64,000 nt of DNA from Nocardioides sp. URHA0032 (lineage in GTDB: Bacteria; Actinomycetota; Actinomycetes; Propionibacteriales; Nocardioidaceae), in the NCBI RefSeq assembly GCF_000620645.1, contig NZ_JIAV01000014.1, positions 434,001-498,000 of the forward strand, in the 5' to 3' direction. Below the pieces are notes generated by a model. It saw only the letters and a program-made list of their open reading frames with translations. It did no database searches and was not told where the DNA came from. Shown here piece by piece: positions 11,828 to 20,908 of this stretch. Each line of letters starts with the position of its first letter. Positions within the stretch are counted from its first letter, which is position 1. The translations under genes were made by a program, and so were the position numbers.

Positions 11828-12943
11828 TCAGAGCAGCACCAGGTCGTCGCGGTGGACGACCTCACGCTCGTACTCCGCGCCGAGCTCGCGCTTCAGGTCG
11901 TGCGAGGTGCGGCCGAGCAGCGCCGGGATCTCCTCGGCGTCGAAGTTCACCAGCCCCCGGGCGACCGGTGTGCCGTCGGGCCCGGCGAGGTCGACCGGCT
12001 CGCCGGCGTGGAACGTGCCCTCGACGCCGGTGATCCCGGCCGCGAGCAGCGAGGCGCGCCTCTCCACCACGGCCCTGACCGCGCCGGCGTCGAGCACCAG
12101 CGTGCCCTTCGGCTCGGTCGCGTGCGCCAGCCACAGCAGCCGCGTGGGCCGGCGGCGGCCGGTGGTGTGGAAGAGCGTCCCGACCGGCTCCCCCGCCAGC
12201 GCCGCGCCCGCGCGGTCGGCCGCGGTGAGCACGACGGGGATGCCGGCGCCGGTCGCGATCCGGGCGGCGTCGACCTTGGTCTGCATGCCGCCCGAGCCGA
12301 GGCCGGCCGCACCCGTCTTCCCGATGCGTACGTCGGTCAGGTCGTCGACCGACACGACGTCGGGCAGCAGCGAGCTGCCCGGCCTCGACGGGTTGGCGTC
12401 GTACAGGCCGTCGACGTCGGAGAGCAGCACCAGCAGGTCGGCGTGCACCAGGTGCGCGACCAGGGCGGCGAGCCGGTCGTTGTCGCCGAACCGGATCTCG
12501 CTGGTCGCGACGGTGTCGTTCTCGTTGACGATCGGGAGCACGCCCAGGTCGAGCAGCTTCGCGAACGTCTGGTAGGCGTTGCGGTAGTGGGAGCGCCGGG
12601 TGACGTCGTCCACGGTGAGCAGCACCTGGCCGACGATCACGCCGTGCCGGGCGAGCTCCTCGGTGTAGCGGTGCACGAGCAGTCCCTGTCCGACCGAGGC
12701 GGCGGCCTGCTGGGCCGGGAGTGCCTTGGGCCGCGTGGTGAGTCCGAGCGGCGCGAGTCCGGCGGCGATCGCGCCCGAGGAGACCAGCACCACCTCCTTG
12801 CCGGAGGCGCGCAGCCTCGCCAGCACGTCGACGAGGTCGCGGACCCGGGCGGGGTCGATGCCGCCGGCAGCGGTCGTCAGGGACGAGGACCCGACCTTGA
12901 CGACGACCCGCTTCGCCCCGGTCACCTCGCTGCGCGTGCTCAT
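11828..12943 (-). CDS. proB: Glutamate 5-kinase with PUA domain
   Basis: First enzyme of proline synthesis, phosphorylating glutamate. It is 371 aa: an amino-acid kinase domain (about 1-260) with '[10 protein letters not shown]', '[11 protein letters not shown]' and 'NENDTVAT', then a C-terminal PUA domain (about 285-360). The start overlaps the obgE stop by 4 nt (ATGA), so it is read with obgE, an order conserved in actinobacteria. The partner gene proA is not next to it in this window. Confidence 0.96.
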   Translation of the reverse strand: MSTRSEVTGAKRVVVKVGSSSLTTAAGGIDPARVRDLVDVLARLRASGKEVVLVSSGAIAAGLAPLGLTTRPKALPAQQAAASVGQGLLVHRYTEELARHGVIVGQVLLTVDDVTRRSHYRNAYQTFAKLLDLGVLPIVNENDTVATSEIRFGDNDRLAALVAHLVHADLLVLLSDVDGLYDANPSRPGSSLLPDVVSVDDLTDVRIGKTGAAGLGSGGMQTKVDAARIATGAGIPVVLTAADRAGAALAGEPVGTLFHTTGRRRPTRLLWLAHATEPKGTLVLDAGAVRAVVERRASLLAAGITGVEGTFHAGEPVDLAGPDGTPVARGLVNFDAEEIPALLGRTSHDLKRELGAEYEREVVHRDDLVLL

Positions 12944-14487
12944 CCGTCCGCGTCGTCCCCCGGGTCCTGCTCGGCCCAGTCGGGGTCGTCGGCGCTGCCG
13001 ATCTCGTACGACGTGGGTCCCGCGGTCACCGGCCGGTCGAGCCGGCGGGCGACGTCGGCCCGGGTCTCACCCTCGGCGCGGTCGTCCATGGCCTCGTCGA
13101 TGGCGCGGCGGCGACGGGCTGCGGGACGCGAGTCGTCGAAGCGCTGGTCCTCGCCACGGCGGCTGAGGATCTCCGCTCCGGCGTCGATGCCGGGCTTGAA
13201 GTCGAAGACCACGGCGTTGTCGGGATGGCCGATGAGGACGGCGTCGCCCTCCTCCGCGCCCATCTGCACCAGGCGGGTCTCGACGCCGAGTCGGTTGAGC
13301 CGGTCCGCGAGGAAGCCGACCGCCTCGTCGTTGCTGAAGTCGGTCTGCCGGATCCAGCGCTCGGGCTTCTCGCCCCGCACCTGCCAGCCGTTCGCGGTCC
13401 GGGTCACGGTGAACTCGTCCTTGCCGTCCGCCGAGGGCGGGCGCAGCACGATCCGGGTCGCCTCGACGGCGGGCTTCGCGGCCCGCGCGGACCGGACGAT
13501 CCCGGCCATCGCGAAGGTGAGCTCGCGCATCCCCTCGCCGGAGGCCGCGGAGACCTCGAAGACGTCCAGCCCACGGGCCCGCAGCTCGTCGACCACGAAC
13601 GACGCGATGTCGCGCCCGTCGGGGACGTCGATCTTGTTCAGCGCCACGAGTCGCGGCCGGTCCTCCAGGCCGCCGTACCGCGCCAGCTCGTTCTCGATCA
13701 CGTCGAGGTCGTCGACCGGGTTCCGACCGGGCTCGATGCTCGCGGTGTCGATGACGTGGACCAGCGCCGCGCAGCGCTCGATGTGGCGCAGGAAGTCGTG
13801 GCCGAGGCCGCGACCGTCGCTCGCGCCCTCGATCAGGCCGGGCACGTCGGCGACGGTGAACGTCGTGTCGCCCGCGGTGACGACCCCGAGGTTCGGGACC
13901 AGCGTGGTGAACGGGTAGTCGGCGATCTTGGGCCGCGCCCGCGAGATCGCGGCGATCAGGCTGGACTTGCCGGCGCTCGGGAAGCCGACCAGGCCGATGT
14001 CGGCGACCACCTTGAGCTCGAGCACGATCTCGAGCTCGTCGCCGGGCTCACCGAGCAGCGCGAAGCCGGGCGCCTTGCGCTTGGAGCTGGCCAGCGCCGC
14101 GTTGCCGAGGCCGCCCCGGCCGCCCTGGGCGACCACGAGCTCAGTGCCCGGTCCGACCATGTCGGCCAGGACGTTGCCCTCCGGGTCGGTGACCACGGTG
14201 CCGTCGGGGACGGGCAGCACGAGGTCCGCGCCGTGCCCGCCGTTCTTGTGGTCACCGGCGCCGTGGCCCCCCGACTCCGCGCTGCGCTTGGGGCTGTGGT
14301 GGTAGGCCAGCAGCGTGGTGACGTCGGGGTCGACCCGGAGGATCACCGAGCCGCCGGGGCCGCCGTTGCCGCCGTCGGGTCCGCCGAGCGGCTTGAACTT
14401 CTCACGGTGCACTGACGCCACACCGTGCCCGCCGCGGCCGGCGCTGACGTGCAGCGACACCCGGTCGACGAAGGTGGGGACGGCCAT
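12940..14487 (-). CDS. obgE: Obg-family GTPase
   Basis: Essential ribosome-associated GTPase of 515 aa. The glycine-rich Obg fold covers residues 1-158. The G domain has G1 'GFPSAGKSS' (168-176), G3 'DVPG' (214-217) and G4 'NKID' (284-287). The OCT domain lies near 340-425, and an acidic tail unique to the actinobacterial form ends the protein. It lies downstream of rplU-rpmA, separated by a strong hairpin at 14521-14550 that may lower read-through from the ribosomal genes. It is translationally coupled to proB. Confidence 0.97.
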   Translation of the reverse strand: MAVPTFVDRVSLHVSAGRGGHGVASVHREKFKPLGGPDGGNGGPGGSVILRVDPDVTTLLAYHHSPKRSAESGGHGAGDHKNGGHGADLVLPVPDGTVVTDPEGNVLADMVGPGTELVVAQGGRGGLGNAALASSKRKAPGFALLGEPGDELEIVLELKVVADIGLVGFPSAGKSSLIAAISRARPKIADYPFTTLVPNLGVVTAGDTTFTVADVPGLIEGASDGRGLGHDFLRHIERCAALVHVIDTASIEPGRNPVDDLDVIENELARYGGLEDRPRLVALNKIDVPDGRDIASFVVDELRARGLDVFEVSAASGEGMRELTFAMAGIVRSARAAKPAVEATRIVLRPPSADGKDEFTVTRTANGWQVRGEKPERWIRQTDFSNDEAVGFLADRLNRLGVETRLVQMGAEEGDAVLIGHPDNAVVFDFKPGIDAGAEILSRRGEDQRFDDSRPAARRRRAIDEAMDDRAEGETRADVARRLDRPVTAGPTSYEIGSADDPDWAEQDPGDDADG

Positions 14488-14520
14488 GATGCCTACTCTC
14501 TCGGTTTCTCGAAATGCAGG

Positions 14521-14550
14521 AACGGGCGTCCCGGATGCGGGACGCCCGTT
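14521..14550 (-). terminator. Intercistronic hairpin between rpmA and obgE
   Basis: A perfect 13-bp stem (14521-14533 with 14538-14550) and a 4-nt loop, lacking a strong U-run downstream. It probably terminates part of the transcription from the rplU promoter, so the GTPase is made at lower level than the ribosomal proteins. Confidence 0.7.
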
Positions 14551-14580
14551 CTGCGATGAAGCGTGGGTGCGAGCGTCAGG

Positions 14581-14835
14581 TCACTCGCCCGGGACGATGT
14601 TCACGACGCGGCGACCGCGCCGCGTGCCGAACTCGACGGCACCCGCGACGAGCGCGAACAGGGTGTCGTCACCGCCGCGGCCGACGCCGCTGCCCGGGTG
14701 GAAGTGGGTGCCGCGCTGGCGGACGATGATCTCGCCGGCGTTGACGACCTGGCCGCCGTACCGCTTGACGCCGAGCCGCTGGGAGTTGGAGTCGCGGCCG
14801 TTCTTGGTGGACGCCGCGCCCTTCTTGTGTGCCAT
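14581..14835 (-). CDS. rpmA: 50S ribosomal protein L27
   Basis: Protein of 84 aa near the peptidyl-transferase centre. It begins '[16 protein letters not shown]', the usual bacterial L27 start, with no N-terminal extension of the cleaved Firmicutes type. It contains '[17 protein letters not shown]' and '[18 protein letters not shown]'. It is 40 nt downstream of rplU with an AAGGA ribosome site. Confidence 0.98.
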   Translation of the reverse strand: MAHKKGAASTKNGRDSNSQRLGVKRYGGQVVNAGEIIVRQRGTHFHPGSGVGRGGDDTLFALVAGAVEFGTRRGRRVVNIVPGE

Positions 14836-14875
14836 CTGTTCAGTCCTTCGGAGTCGTCAGAATCGTCGTGGGCGA

Positions 14876-15184
14876 TCAGGCGTTGATCGCGGTGACCTTG
14901 ACCTGGGTGTACTTCTGGCGGTGCCCCTGGCGCTTCTTGTAGCCGGTCTTGTTCTTGTACTTCTGGATGATGATCTTGGGGCCCTTGGTGGCGCCGAGGA
15001 CCTCGGCGGTGACGGAGGCCTTGCCGAGTTTCGTGGCGTCGGAGGTGACCGTCTCGCCGTCCACGACGAGGACCACCGGCAGGGTCACCGAGTCGCCCAC
15101 CTCGGTCGCGATCTTGTCGATCTCGATGACGTCGCCGACGGCAACCTTCTGCTGGGTGGCGCCTGCGCGCACGATCGCGTACAC
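14876..15184 (-). CDS. rplU: 50S ribosomal protein L21
   Basis: Protein of 102 aa binding 23S rRNA. It has the typical '[17 protein letters not shown]' start and the RNA-binding tail '[16 protein letters not shown]'. The start is GTG 15184, behind a good AAGGAG site. It is the first gene of the rplU-rpmA-obgE-proB unit, transcribed from the promoter at 15288-15316 with a leader of about 95 nt. Confidence 0.98.
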   Translation of the reverse strand: MYAIVRAGATQQKVAVGDVIEIDKIATEVGDSVTLPVVLVVDGETVTSDATKLGKASVTAEVLGATKGPKIIIQKYKNKTGYKKRQGHRQKYTQVKVTAINA

Positions 15185-15287
15185 CGCGGTCTCCTTCGTC
15201 GATTCCGAGCCTGATCAGGTTCTGGGGCGCAACGCTCGGGCGGCGCCGCACAGACTGGGCGCACTCCAGAGCGCGCACCGAGGGTCA

Positions 15288-15316
15288 ATACTACGGATCC
15301 ACGCCTGATCGGGCAA
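15288..15316 (-). promoter_or_regulatory. Housekeeping promoter of rplU-rpmA
   Basis: Minus-strand TTGCCC (15316-15311), a 17-nt spacer and TAGTAT (15293-15288). Both hexamers are close to the SigA consensus. The predicted start near 15281 leaves a long 5' leader that could hold ribosomal-protein feedback. Confidence 0.7.
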
Positions 15317-15320
15317 AACG

Positions 15321-16307
15321 TCACCGCCCGGCCGCGACCAGCCCGTCCCCGAGCGAGGTCCTCCAGTAGAGCACCTCCCGCCCCGATCGCCGGCGCGGCA
15401 CCGCCCCGGCGTCCAGGAGCACCCGGAGATGGTTGCCGACCGCGCCCAGGGGCAGCCCGGTCAGCGCCGCCAGCTGGGTGGTCGAGTGCGGCTCGTCGAG
15501 CAGCACCAGCACCCGGGCCCGGTTGGTGCCGACCAGCCGCGCCAGGCCGTCCGCGGCGCCCCGGTCGACGGGTGCCTGCGCGCCGGTGACCGGGTAGACG
15601 ACCGCGAACCGCTCGGGCAGGTCCCAGGCGACCCACTGTCCGTTGCTGTGCACCGGCACGAAGGTGAGCTCCCGTGCGGCCGAGAGGTCCCGGGTGGGCA
15701 GGTCGTAGGAATTGATCTGGAGGTGACCGCCGCCCTTCCAGTCCATCCGGCGGCCCAGCGTCGGGACGACGCCCGCCCACCCCTGGGTCGCGAGCCGTGC
15801 GGTCCGGGACACGATGTCCGCCTCCAGGACCCGGCGTCGTCTCGGCCAGTCCGCGGCCACCGTCGCGGTCCAGACCCAGGCCAGGATCGCGGCGACCGCC
15901 GCCCGCAGGCCACCGCCCTCCAGGAGCGCCGGAAGCGGCACGTCCGGCCGCATCGTGCGGATCTCGGCCCGGATCCGCGCGTCGTCCCAGGCGTCGAGCT
16001 GGGCGAGCTCGGCGGCGAACGACGCGCCCGGGCCGAGCGGCGGCGCCGTGAGGAAGTCGCCCATCCACCCCGGGACCGACCCCCGCCGGGGCCGCCACAG
16101 CCACCCGGAGATCGCGCCGCGGAGCGGGTCGTCGGCGAGCATCTCGGCGTACGCCTCACGGTGGGTGACGTGGAACGTCCGTTGCCAGGGCACGCCGGGC
16201 GGCTCCGGCGCGTCGAGCACGGTCAGCGCCGCCACCGTCTCGGCCAGCGGTGAGACCTGGAACCTGCTGCGCGCGAGCAGGTCGGCCGGCACCAGCCACG
16301 TCCCCAT
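15321..16307 (-). CDS. ArsR-type winged-helix regulator (DUF5937-like)
   Basis: Protein of 328 aa. A long N-terminal region of unknown role ('SRFQVSPLAETVAALTVLD') is followed by a C-terminal ArsR-like winged helix ('STTQLAALTGLPLGAVGNHL', 'RSGREVLYWRTSLGD'). This architecture is common in actinobacteria beside transporters. ATG 16307 is preceded by a near-perfect GAGGAGG ribosome site, so the longer frame upstream is discarded. It is divergent from the MFS gene and probably regulates it. No metal-binding cysteine cluster is visible. Confidence 0.82.
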   Translation of the reverse strand: MGTWLVPADLLARSRFQVSPLAETVAALTVLDAPEPPGVPWQRTFHVTHREAYAEMLADDPLRGAISGWLWRPRRGSVPGWMGDFLTAPPLGPGASFAAELAQLDAWDDARIRAEIRTMRPDVPLPALLEGGGLRAAVAAILAWVWTATVAADWPRRRRVLEADIVSRTARLATQGWAGVVPTLGRRMDWKGGGHLQINSYDLPTRDLSAARELTFVPVHSNGQWVAWDLPERFAVVYPVTGAQAPVDRGAADGLARLVGTNRARVLVLLDEPHSTTQLAALTGLPLGAVGNHLRVLLDAGAVPRRRSGREVLYWRTSLGDGLVAAGR

Positions 16308-16366
16308 GTTTCGCCTCCTCGCGAATGATTGTCGCACCGGTGCCCGGGCCTCGCAGACTTCCGAGC

Positions 16367-17584
16367 GTGTCGACGTACCGCCAGCTGTTCGGGATCCCGG
16401 AGTTCCGGGTGCTGTTCGTCAACCGCTGCGTCGTGATGCTCTCGGTGGCGGCGTCCGGGCTCGCGCTCGGCACGATCACCTACGAGGCGACCGGCTCACC
16501 GGTGCTCACCGCGATGGCGATGTTCGGCGGCCCGCTGGTGTCGCTGGTCGCCTCCCAGCTGCTCCTCGCGAGCTCGGACTCGGTGCGGCCGCGGACCGCG
16601 CTGCTGTGGCAGATGGCCGCGCCGATGGTCGCGAACGCGCTGCAGGCGGTGCCCGGCGTGCCGTGGCAGGGCCGCTTCGTGCTCCTGGCGATCCCCTACG
16701 TCGTCAACGCGATGTTCTCCGGCACCCAGTGGGTCGTGGTGCGCGACGTGGTGCCGGAGGGCTCGTACGTGCTGGCCCGGTCCGCGCTGAACCTGGCCGT
16801 GGGCGGCATGCAGGTGGTCGGCTACGGACTCGGCGGCCTCGCGCTGCTGTGGCTCTCCCCGCGGGACCTGTTCCTCGTCGCCGCCGTCGCGGACGCCGTG
16901 TGCCTGGTCAACCTGCGGCTCGGGCTCCGCGACAGGCCGGCCCGGGGCACGGGCGGGGGCAGCGTCGTGCGACGCACCGCCCGGGTGAACCGGCTGCTGC
17001 TCGGCTCCGTGGTGACCCGGCCCCTGTACGTCGCGATGTGGGTGCCCAACGGCCTGGTGGTCGGCGCCGAGGCGCTCTACGTCCCCTACGGGCACGGCTC
17101 GACCGCCGGCTACCTGTTCGCCGCGGCCGCCGCCGGCATGATGCTCGGCGACCTGGTCGTCGGGCGGTTCGTGCCCCACCACCTGCGGGACCGGCTGATC
17201 GGGCCGCTGCGGATCACGCTGGCCGCGCCGTACCTGCTCCTGCTGCTGAGCCCGCCCGCCGGGGTCACCGTGGTCGTGGCGTTCGTGGCGTCGGTCGGGT
17301 ACGCCGCGTCGCTGCCGCTGCAGGAGCGGCTGTTCGCCCGGACCGACGACGCCGTCCACGGCCAGGCCATGGGGCTCTACGGCACCGGGCTGATGGTCTG
17401 GCAGGCGATCGGTGCGCTGCTCGGCGGCCTGGCCGCGACCAGGGTCTCCCCCGCCCACGCCATGGGCCTGATGGCCCTGGCCTCGGTGGCGGTCACCGTC
17501 GCGAACACGCCCGGTCTCCGGCGCTCGGCGCCGGACCCCGCTGCCGCTGACGAGGTCAGCGCTTCCGGGAGCCCTTCTTCTTGA
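16367..17584 (+). CDS. MFS transporter
   Basis: Membrane transporter of 405 aa with about 11-12 segments, starting 'STYRQLFGIPEFRVLF' and resembling MFS proteins of the macrolide-efflux type. GTG 16367 was chosen because this N-terminus is conserved; a CAGACT hexamer ends 7 nt upstream, and no ribosome site is seen. It is divergent from the ArsR-like regulator. Its last 29 bp overlap the 3' end of rne on the other strand. Substrate unknown. Confidence 0.82.
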   Translation: MSTYRQLFGIPEFRVLFVNRCVVMLSVAASGLALGTITYEATGSPVLTAMAMFGGPLVSLVASQLLLASSDSVRPRTALLWQMAAPMVANALQAVPGVPWQGRFVLLAIPYVVNAMFSGTQWVVVRDVVPEGSYVLARSALNLAVGGMQVVGYGLGGLALLWLSPRDLFLVAAVADAVCLVNLRLGLRDRPARGTGGGSVVRRTARVNRLLLGSVVTRPLYVAMWVPNGLVVGAEALYVPYGHGSTAGYLFAAAAAGMMLGDLVVGRFVPHHLRDRLIGPLRITLAAPYLLLLLSPPAGVTVVVAFVASVGYAASLPLQERLFARTDDAVHGQAMGLYGTGLMVWQAIGALLGGLAATRVSPAHAMGLMALASVAVTVANTPGLRRSAPDPAAADEVSASGSPSS

Positions 17585-20570
17585 TCGGCACGTGCTCGAT
17601 GTGGGGGTGGTCGCCGTCCACATCGGGCTCGGAGCCCGGCTCGGCAGCGGCCGTACCGGGCTCCACGGCACCGTCCACCGGCGGAGCGCCGACGCTGCCG
17701 AGGGTCCCGACCGGAGCCGGCAGCTCCTCACGCACCGGCGGACCGGCCGGACGACTGGCCGCACGACGGCGGGTGCGCGTCACGACCTTGGGCGGCTCCG
17801 GCGCGGCCGGGACCTCCTCGGGAGCGTCCTCGATCACCGGCTCCACCACCGGCGCCACGACGGGCTCGGGCGTTGCGACGACGGCCTCCGGCTCGCCGGC
17901 CGGGCGGCTGGCGCTCCGTCGGCGGCTGCGGGTGCTGACCTGCGGCTTCTCGGGCTCGGCGGGAGGCTGCTCGACCGGCTGCTCCACCGGCTCCTCGGCC
18001 GGCTCCTCGGCGGGCTCGGCGTCGGCCTCCGGCTCGCCGGCCGGGCGGCTGGCGCTCCGTCGGCGGCTGCGGGTGCTGACCTGGGGCTTCTCGGGCTCGG
18101 CGGCCGGCTGCTGGGCCGGCTCGTCGACCGGCTCGGCGACCGGCTGCTCGAACGGCTCGTCGAACGGCTCGTCGAACGGGGCGTGGTCGCCGTTCTCCGG
18201 CTTGGCCATCGCCGCCACGTCCTTGGGCGACGGTGCCGCCTTGGGGGCGTCCTTCTGCTGCGACTGCTGCTCGCCCTCGCCGCGACCGCGGCGACCGCGG
18301 CGACCGCCACTGCTCGGTCGCCGCGACTCGTCGTCGCCGCGCCGCGGCTCGACCGGGTGCTCGTGGACGATCACGCCCCGGCCCTGGCAGTGCTCGCAGG
18401 TCTCGCTGAACGCCTCGAGCAGGCCGGTGCCGATCCGCTTGCGGGTCATCTGCACCAGGCCGAGCGAGGTCACCTCGGCGACCTGGTGACGGGTGCGGTC
18501 CCGGCCCAGGCACTCGACCATCCGCCGCAGGACCAGGTCGCGGTTGGACTCCAGGACCATGTCGATGAAGTCGACGACGATGATGCCGCCGATGTCGCGG
18601 AGCCGGAGCTGCCGGACGATCTCCTCGGCCGCCTCCAGGTTGTTCTTGGTGACCGTCTCCTCGAGGTTGCCCCCGGAGCCGGTGAACTTGCCGGTGTTGA
18701 CGTCGACGACCGTCATCGCCTCGGTGCGGTCGATGACCAGCGAGCCACCCGACGGGAGCCAGACCTTGCGGTCCAGCCCCTTGGCGATCTGCTCGTCGAT
18801 GCGGTACTCGGCGAACACGTCCGCCTTGCCGCCGCGGCCGTGCTCGCCGGGCTCGTAGCGCTCGAGGCGCTTCTCGAGGTCCGGCGCCACGTGCTGGACG
18901 TAGCTCTGCACGGTCTCCCAGGCGTCGTCGCCCTGGATGACCAACCGGGAGAAGTCCTCGGTGAACAGGTCGCGGACGACCTTGAGCGTGAGGTCGGGCT
19001 CGCCGTAGAGGAGCTGCGGCGCACTGCCCTTGGCCTTGCGCTCGATGTCCTCCCAGCGGGCCTTGAGCCGCTCCACGTCGCGGGTGAGCTCATCCTCGCT
19101 GGCCCCCTCGGCGGCGGTGCGCACGATCACGCCGGCGCTGTCCGGGACGATCTCCTTGAGCAGCGCCTTGAGGCGGTTGCGCTCGGTGTCCGGGAGCTTG
19201 CGGGAGATGCCGCTGGTGGTGCCGTCGGGCACGTACACGAGGAAGCGGCCGGCCAGGCTGACCTGGCTGGTCAGCCGGGCACCCTTGTGGCCGATCGGGT
19301 CCTTGGTGACCTGCACGAGCACGGTCTGGCCCGACGACAGCACGGACTCGATCTTGCGCGGCTGGCCGTCCTTGTGGCCCAGCGAGGACCAGTTCACCTC
19401 GCCGGCGTACAGGACCGCGTTCCGGCCCTTGCCGATGTCGATGAACGCCGCCTCCATGGAGGGCAGTACGTTCTGGACCCGGCCGAGGTAGACGTTGCCG
19501 ATCAGGGAGGTCTGGGACTCGCGGGCGACGTAGTGCTCGACCAGGACGCGGTCCTCGAGGACGCCGATCTGGGTGAGCTCGTCGCGCTGGCGGATCACCA
19601 TGACGCGGTCCACGGACTCGCGCCGGGCGAGGAACTCCGCCTCGCTGACGATCGGGGCGCGACGGCGGCCGGCCTCGCGGCCCTCGCGCCGGCGCTGCTT
19701 CTTGGCCTCGAGGCGGGTCGAGCCGGAGACCGCGGTGATCTCGTCCTCGGCGGACCGGCGGCTGCGGACCCGGGTGACGGTGTTGTCGGGGTCGTCGTTC
19801 CCGTCACTGTCGTCGCCGGAGCGACGCCGACGGCGCCGGCGGCGGGACGAGGTGCTCTCGCCGTGGCCGTCCTCGGCAGGGGTGGACTCCTCGTCCTGCT
19901 CGTCCTCGTCGTCGCCCGACTCGTCGCCCTCGGCGGTCTGGGCGTCGCCGCCCTCGCCGCCGGGCTTGCGGCGGCGGCGGCCGCCACGGCGGCGGCGCCG
20001 GCGGGCGCCGGTGCCGTCTCCCTCGGCGGCGTCGGCGGACTCCTCCTCGGCAGGGGCTTCGGCCTCGGCGGGCGCCTCCGACTCCGGGTCGGCCTTCTTC
20101 GCGGTGGCCTTCTTGGCGGTGGTCTTCTTCGCCGCCGTCTTCTTGGCCGCCGACTTCTTCGCGGGCGTCGTCTCCGGCGTCGTCTCCGGCGCCTGGAACA
20201 GCACCGCGGGCGCACCGGCGACGGGCGCCTCGCCCTCGGCCGGGTCGTCCTCCGCCGGCGCCACAGCCTTCGCGGCGCTCTTCTTCGCGGTGGTCTTCGC
20301 GGTGGTCTTCTTGGTGGCGGCCTTCTTGGCGGCCTTCTTCGCTGGCGCCTTCTTGGCGGGCGCCTCGGCGGTGTCGACGGCTGCGTCGACGGTGACGTCG
20401 AGCGGCTCGTCGGCCGGCGCCGCGGCCTTGGCCGCGGTCTTCCTCGCGCCGGCCTTCTTGGCCGGCGCCTTCTTGGCGGCCTTCTTCGCCGCGGTCTTCT
20501 TCACCGGCTTCTCGGCCGGGGCCGCGTCGTCGGTGGTCTGGTCTGATCCGACCTGGAGGTCGTCGGCCAT
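17556..20570 (-). CDS. rne: Ribonuclease E/G
   Basis: Endoribonuclease of 1004 aa for mRNA decay and rRNA processing. The N-terminal ~280 residues are low complexity: Lys/Ala-rich 'AAKKA' repeats, then acidic and arginine-rich stretches. The S1 domain is near 355-430. The catalytic metal-binding aspartates are in 'VDVNTGKF' (near 621) and 'VVDFIDM' (near 669), and the zinc link is 'CEHCQGRG' (near 723). The C-terminal tail is Pro/Glu-rich with repeated 'STRSRRRSASRPAGEPEA' blocks, possibly protein or RNA docking sites. ATG 20570 has an AGGAG site. Core and two flanking disordered arms are the actinobacterial RNase E layout. Confidence 0.96.
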   Translation of the reverse strand: MADDLQVGSDQTTDDAAPAEKPVKKTAAKKAAKKAPAKKAGARKTAAKAAAPADEPLDVTVDAAVDTAEAPAKKAPAKKAAKKAATKKTTAKTTAKKSAAKAVAPAEDDPAEGEAPVAGAPAVLFQAPETTPETTPAKKSAAKKTAAKKTTAKKATAKKADPESEAPAEAEAPAEEESADAAEGDGTGARRRRRRGGRRRRKPGGEGGDAQTAEGDESGDDEDEQDEESTPAEDGHGESTSSRRRRRRRRSGDDSDGNDDPDNTVTRVRSRRSAEDEITAVSGSTRLEAKKQRRREGREAGRRRAPIVSEAEFLARRESVDRVMVIRQRDELTQIGVLEDRVLVEHYVARESQTSLIGNVYLGRVQNVLPSMEAAFIDIGKGRNAVLYAGEVNWSSLGHKDGQPRKIESVLSSGQTVLVQVTKDPIGHKGARLTSQVSLAGRFLVYVPDGTTSGISRKLPDTERNRLKALLKEIVPDSAGVIVRTAAEGASEDELTRDVERLKARWEDIERKAKGSAPQLLYGEPDLTLKVVRDLFTEDFSRLVIQGDDAWETVQSYVQHVAPDLEKRLERYEPGEHGRGGKADVFAEYRIDEQIAKGLDRKVWLPSGGSLVIDRTEAMTVVDVNTGKFTGSGGNLEETVTKNNLEAAEEIVRQLRLRDIGGIIVVDFIDMVLESNRDLVLRRMVECLGRDRTRHQVAEVTSLGLVQMTRKRIGTGLLEAFSETCEHCQGRGVIVHEHPVEPRRGDDESRRPSSGGRRGRRGRGEGEQQSQQKDAPKAAPSPKDVAAMAKPENGDHAPFDEPFDEPFEQPVAEPVDEPAQQPAAEPEKPQVSTRSRRRSASRPAGEPEADAEPAEEPAEEPVEQPVEQPPAEPEKPQVSTRSRRRSASRPAGEPEAVVATPEPVVAPVVEPVIEDAPEEVPAAPEPPKVVTRTRRRAASRPAGPPVREELPAPVGTLGSVGAPPVDGAVEPGTAAAEPGSEPDVDGDHPHIEHVPIKKKGSRKR
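17883..18103 (-). repeat. 80-bp direct repeat inside rne tail
   Basis: 17883-17962 and 18024-18103 are identical except for one base, offset by 141 bp (47 codons). They encode the arginine-rich tail motif twice; a third, diverged copy lies nearer the stop codon. It points to recent in-frame duplication in the disordered C-terminal arm. Confidence 0.85.
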
Positions 20571-20908
20571 TGCTGCACTCCTAGCGCCCCAGCGCTGCGC
20601 GCCCGGGCGGTCCGACGCCATCCGCCCGGGAACTCAGGACGGCTGACGCAAAGCCTTCGTGTGGCGGCGACCCCTCCGCGGCTGCGTCACCTGCGGCGCG
20701 TACGTACGCCTGCCGCGGTCGCCGGGCCCTCAGTCAGTTCACTGTGGCGGGTCGCTGTCACCGACCTGCCGGGCCGCGTCGCGGTCTGGCGACGAACGTG
20801 TCACACGTGTGCCGGACCACGGGGGCCCGGCGAGAACGTCGTCGTGTCGTCCCGGACGGCTGCCCGGTGCGACCACGGCGAGTATCGCACACGAACCCCG
20901 GGACTCCC
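20571..20908 (-). promoter_or_regulatory. 338-bp non-coding upstream region of rne
   Basis: The longest gap without a gene in the window. It holds a 9-bp stem with an 11-nt loop (20602-20610 with 20622-20630) 32 nt before the rne start, a 12-bp palindrome GCGTACGTACGC (20698-20709) and a 13-nt palindrome ACGTGTCACACGT (20796-20808). A weak -10-like GATACT is near 20879-20884. The region probably contains the rne promoter and a structured leader. No credible small reading frame was seen. Confidence 0.5.

Noticed and set aside
16321..16335. GCGA...TCGC partial dyad between the ArsR-like and MFS genes as operator
   Set aside because: Only the outer four bases of each side are complementary; too short to call without binding data or conservation.
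17592..20546. 984-codon open frame antisense to rne
   Set aside because: It mirrors the low-complexity GC-rich rne codons; the translation is repetitive Leu/Gly/Arg/Ala with no domain, while the minus strand has S1, catalytic and zinc motifs.
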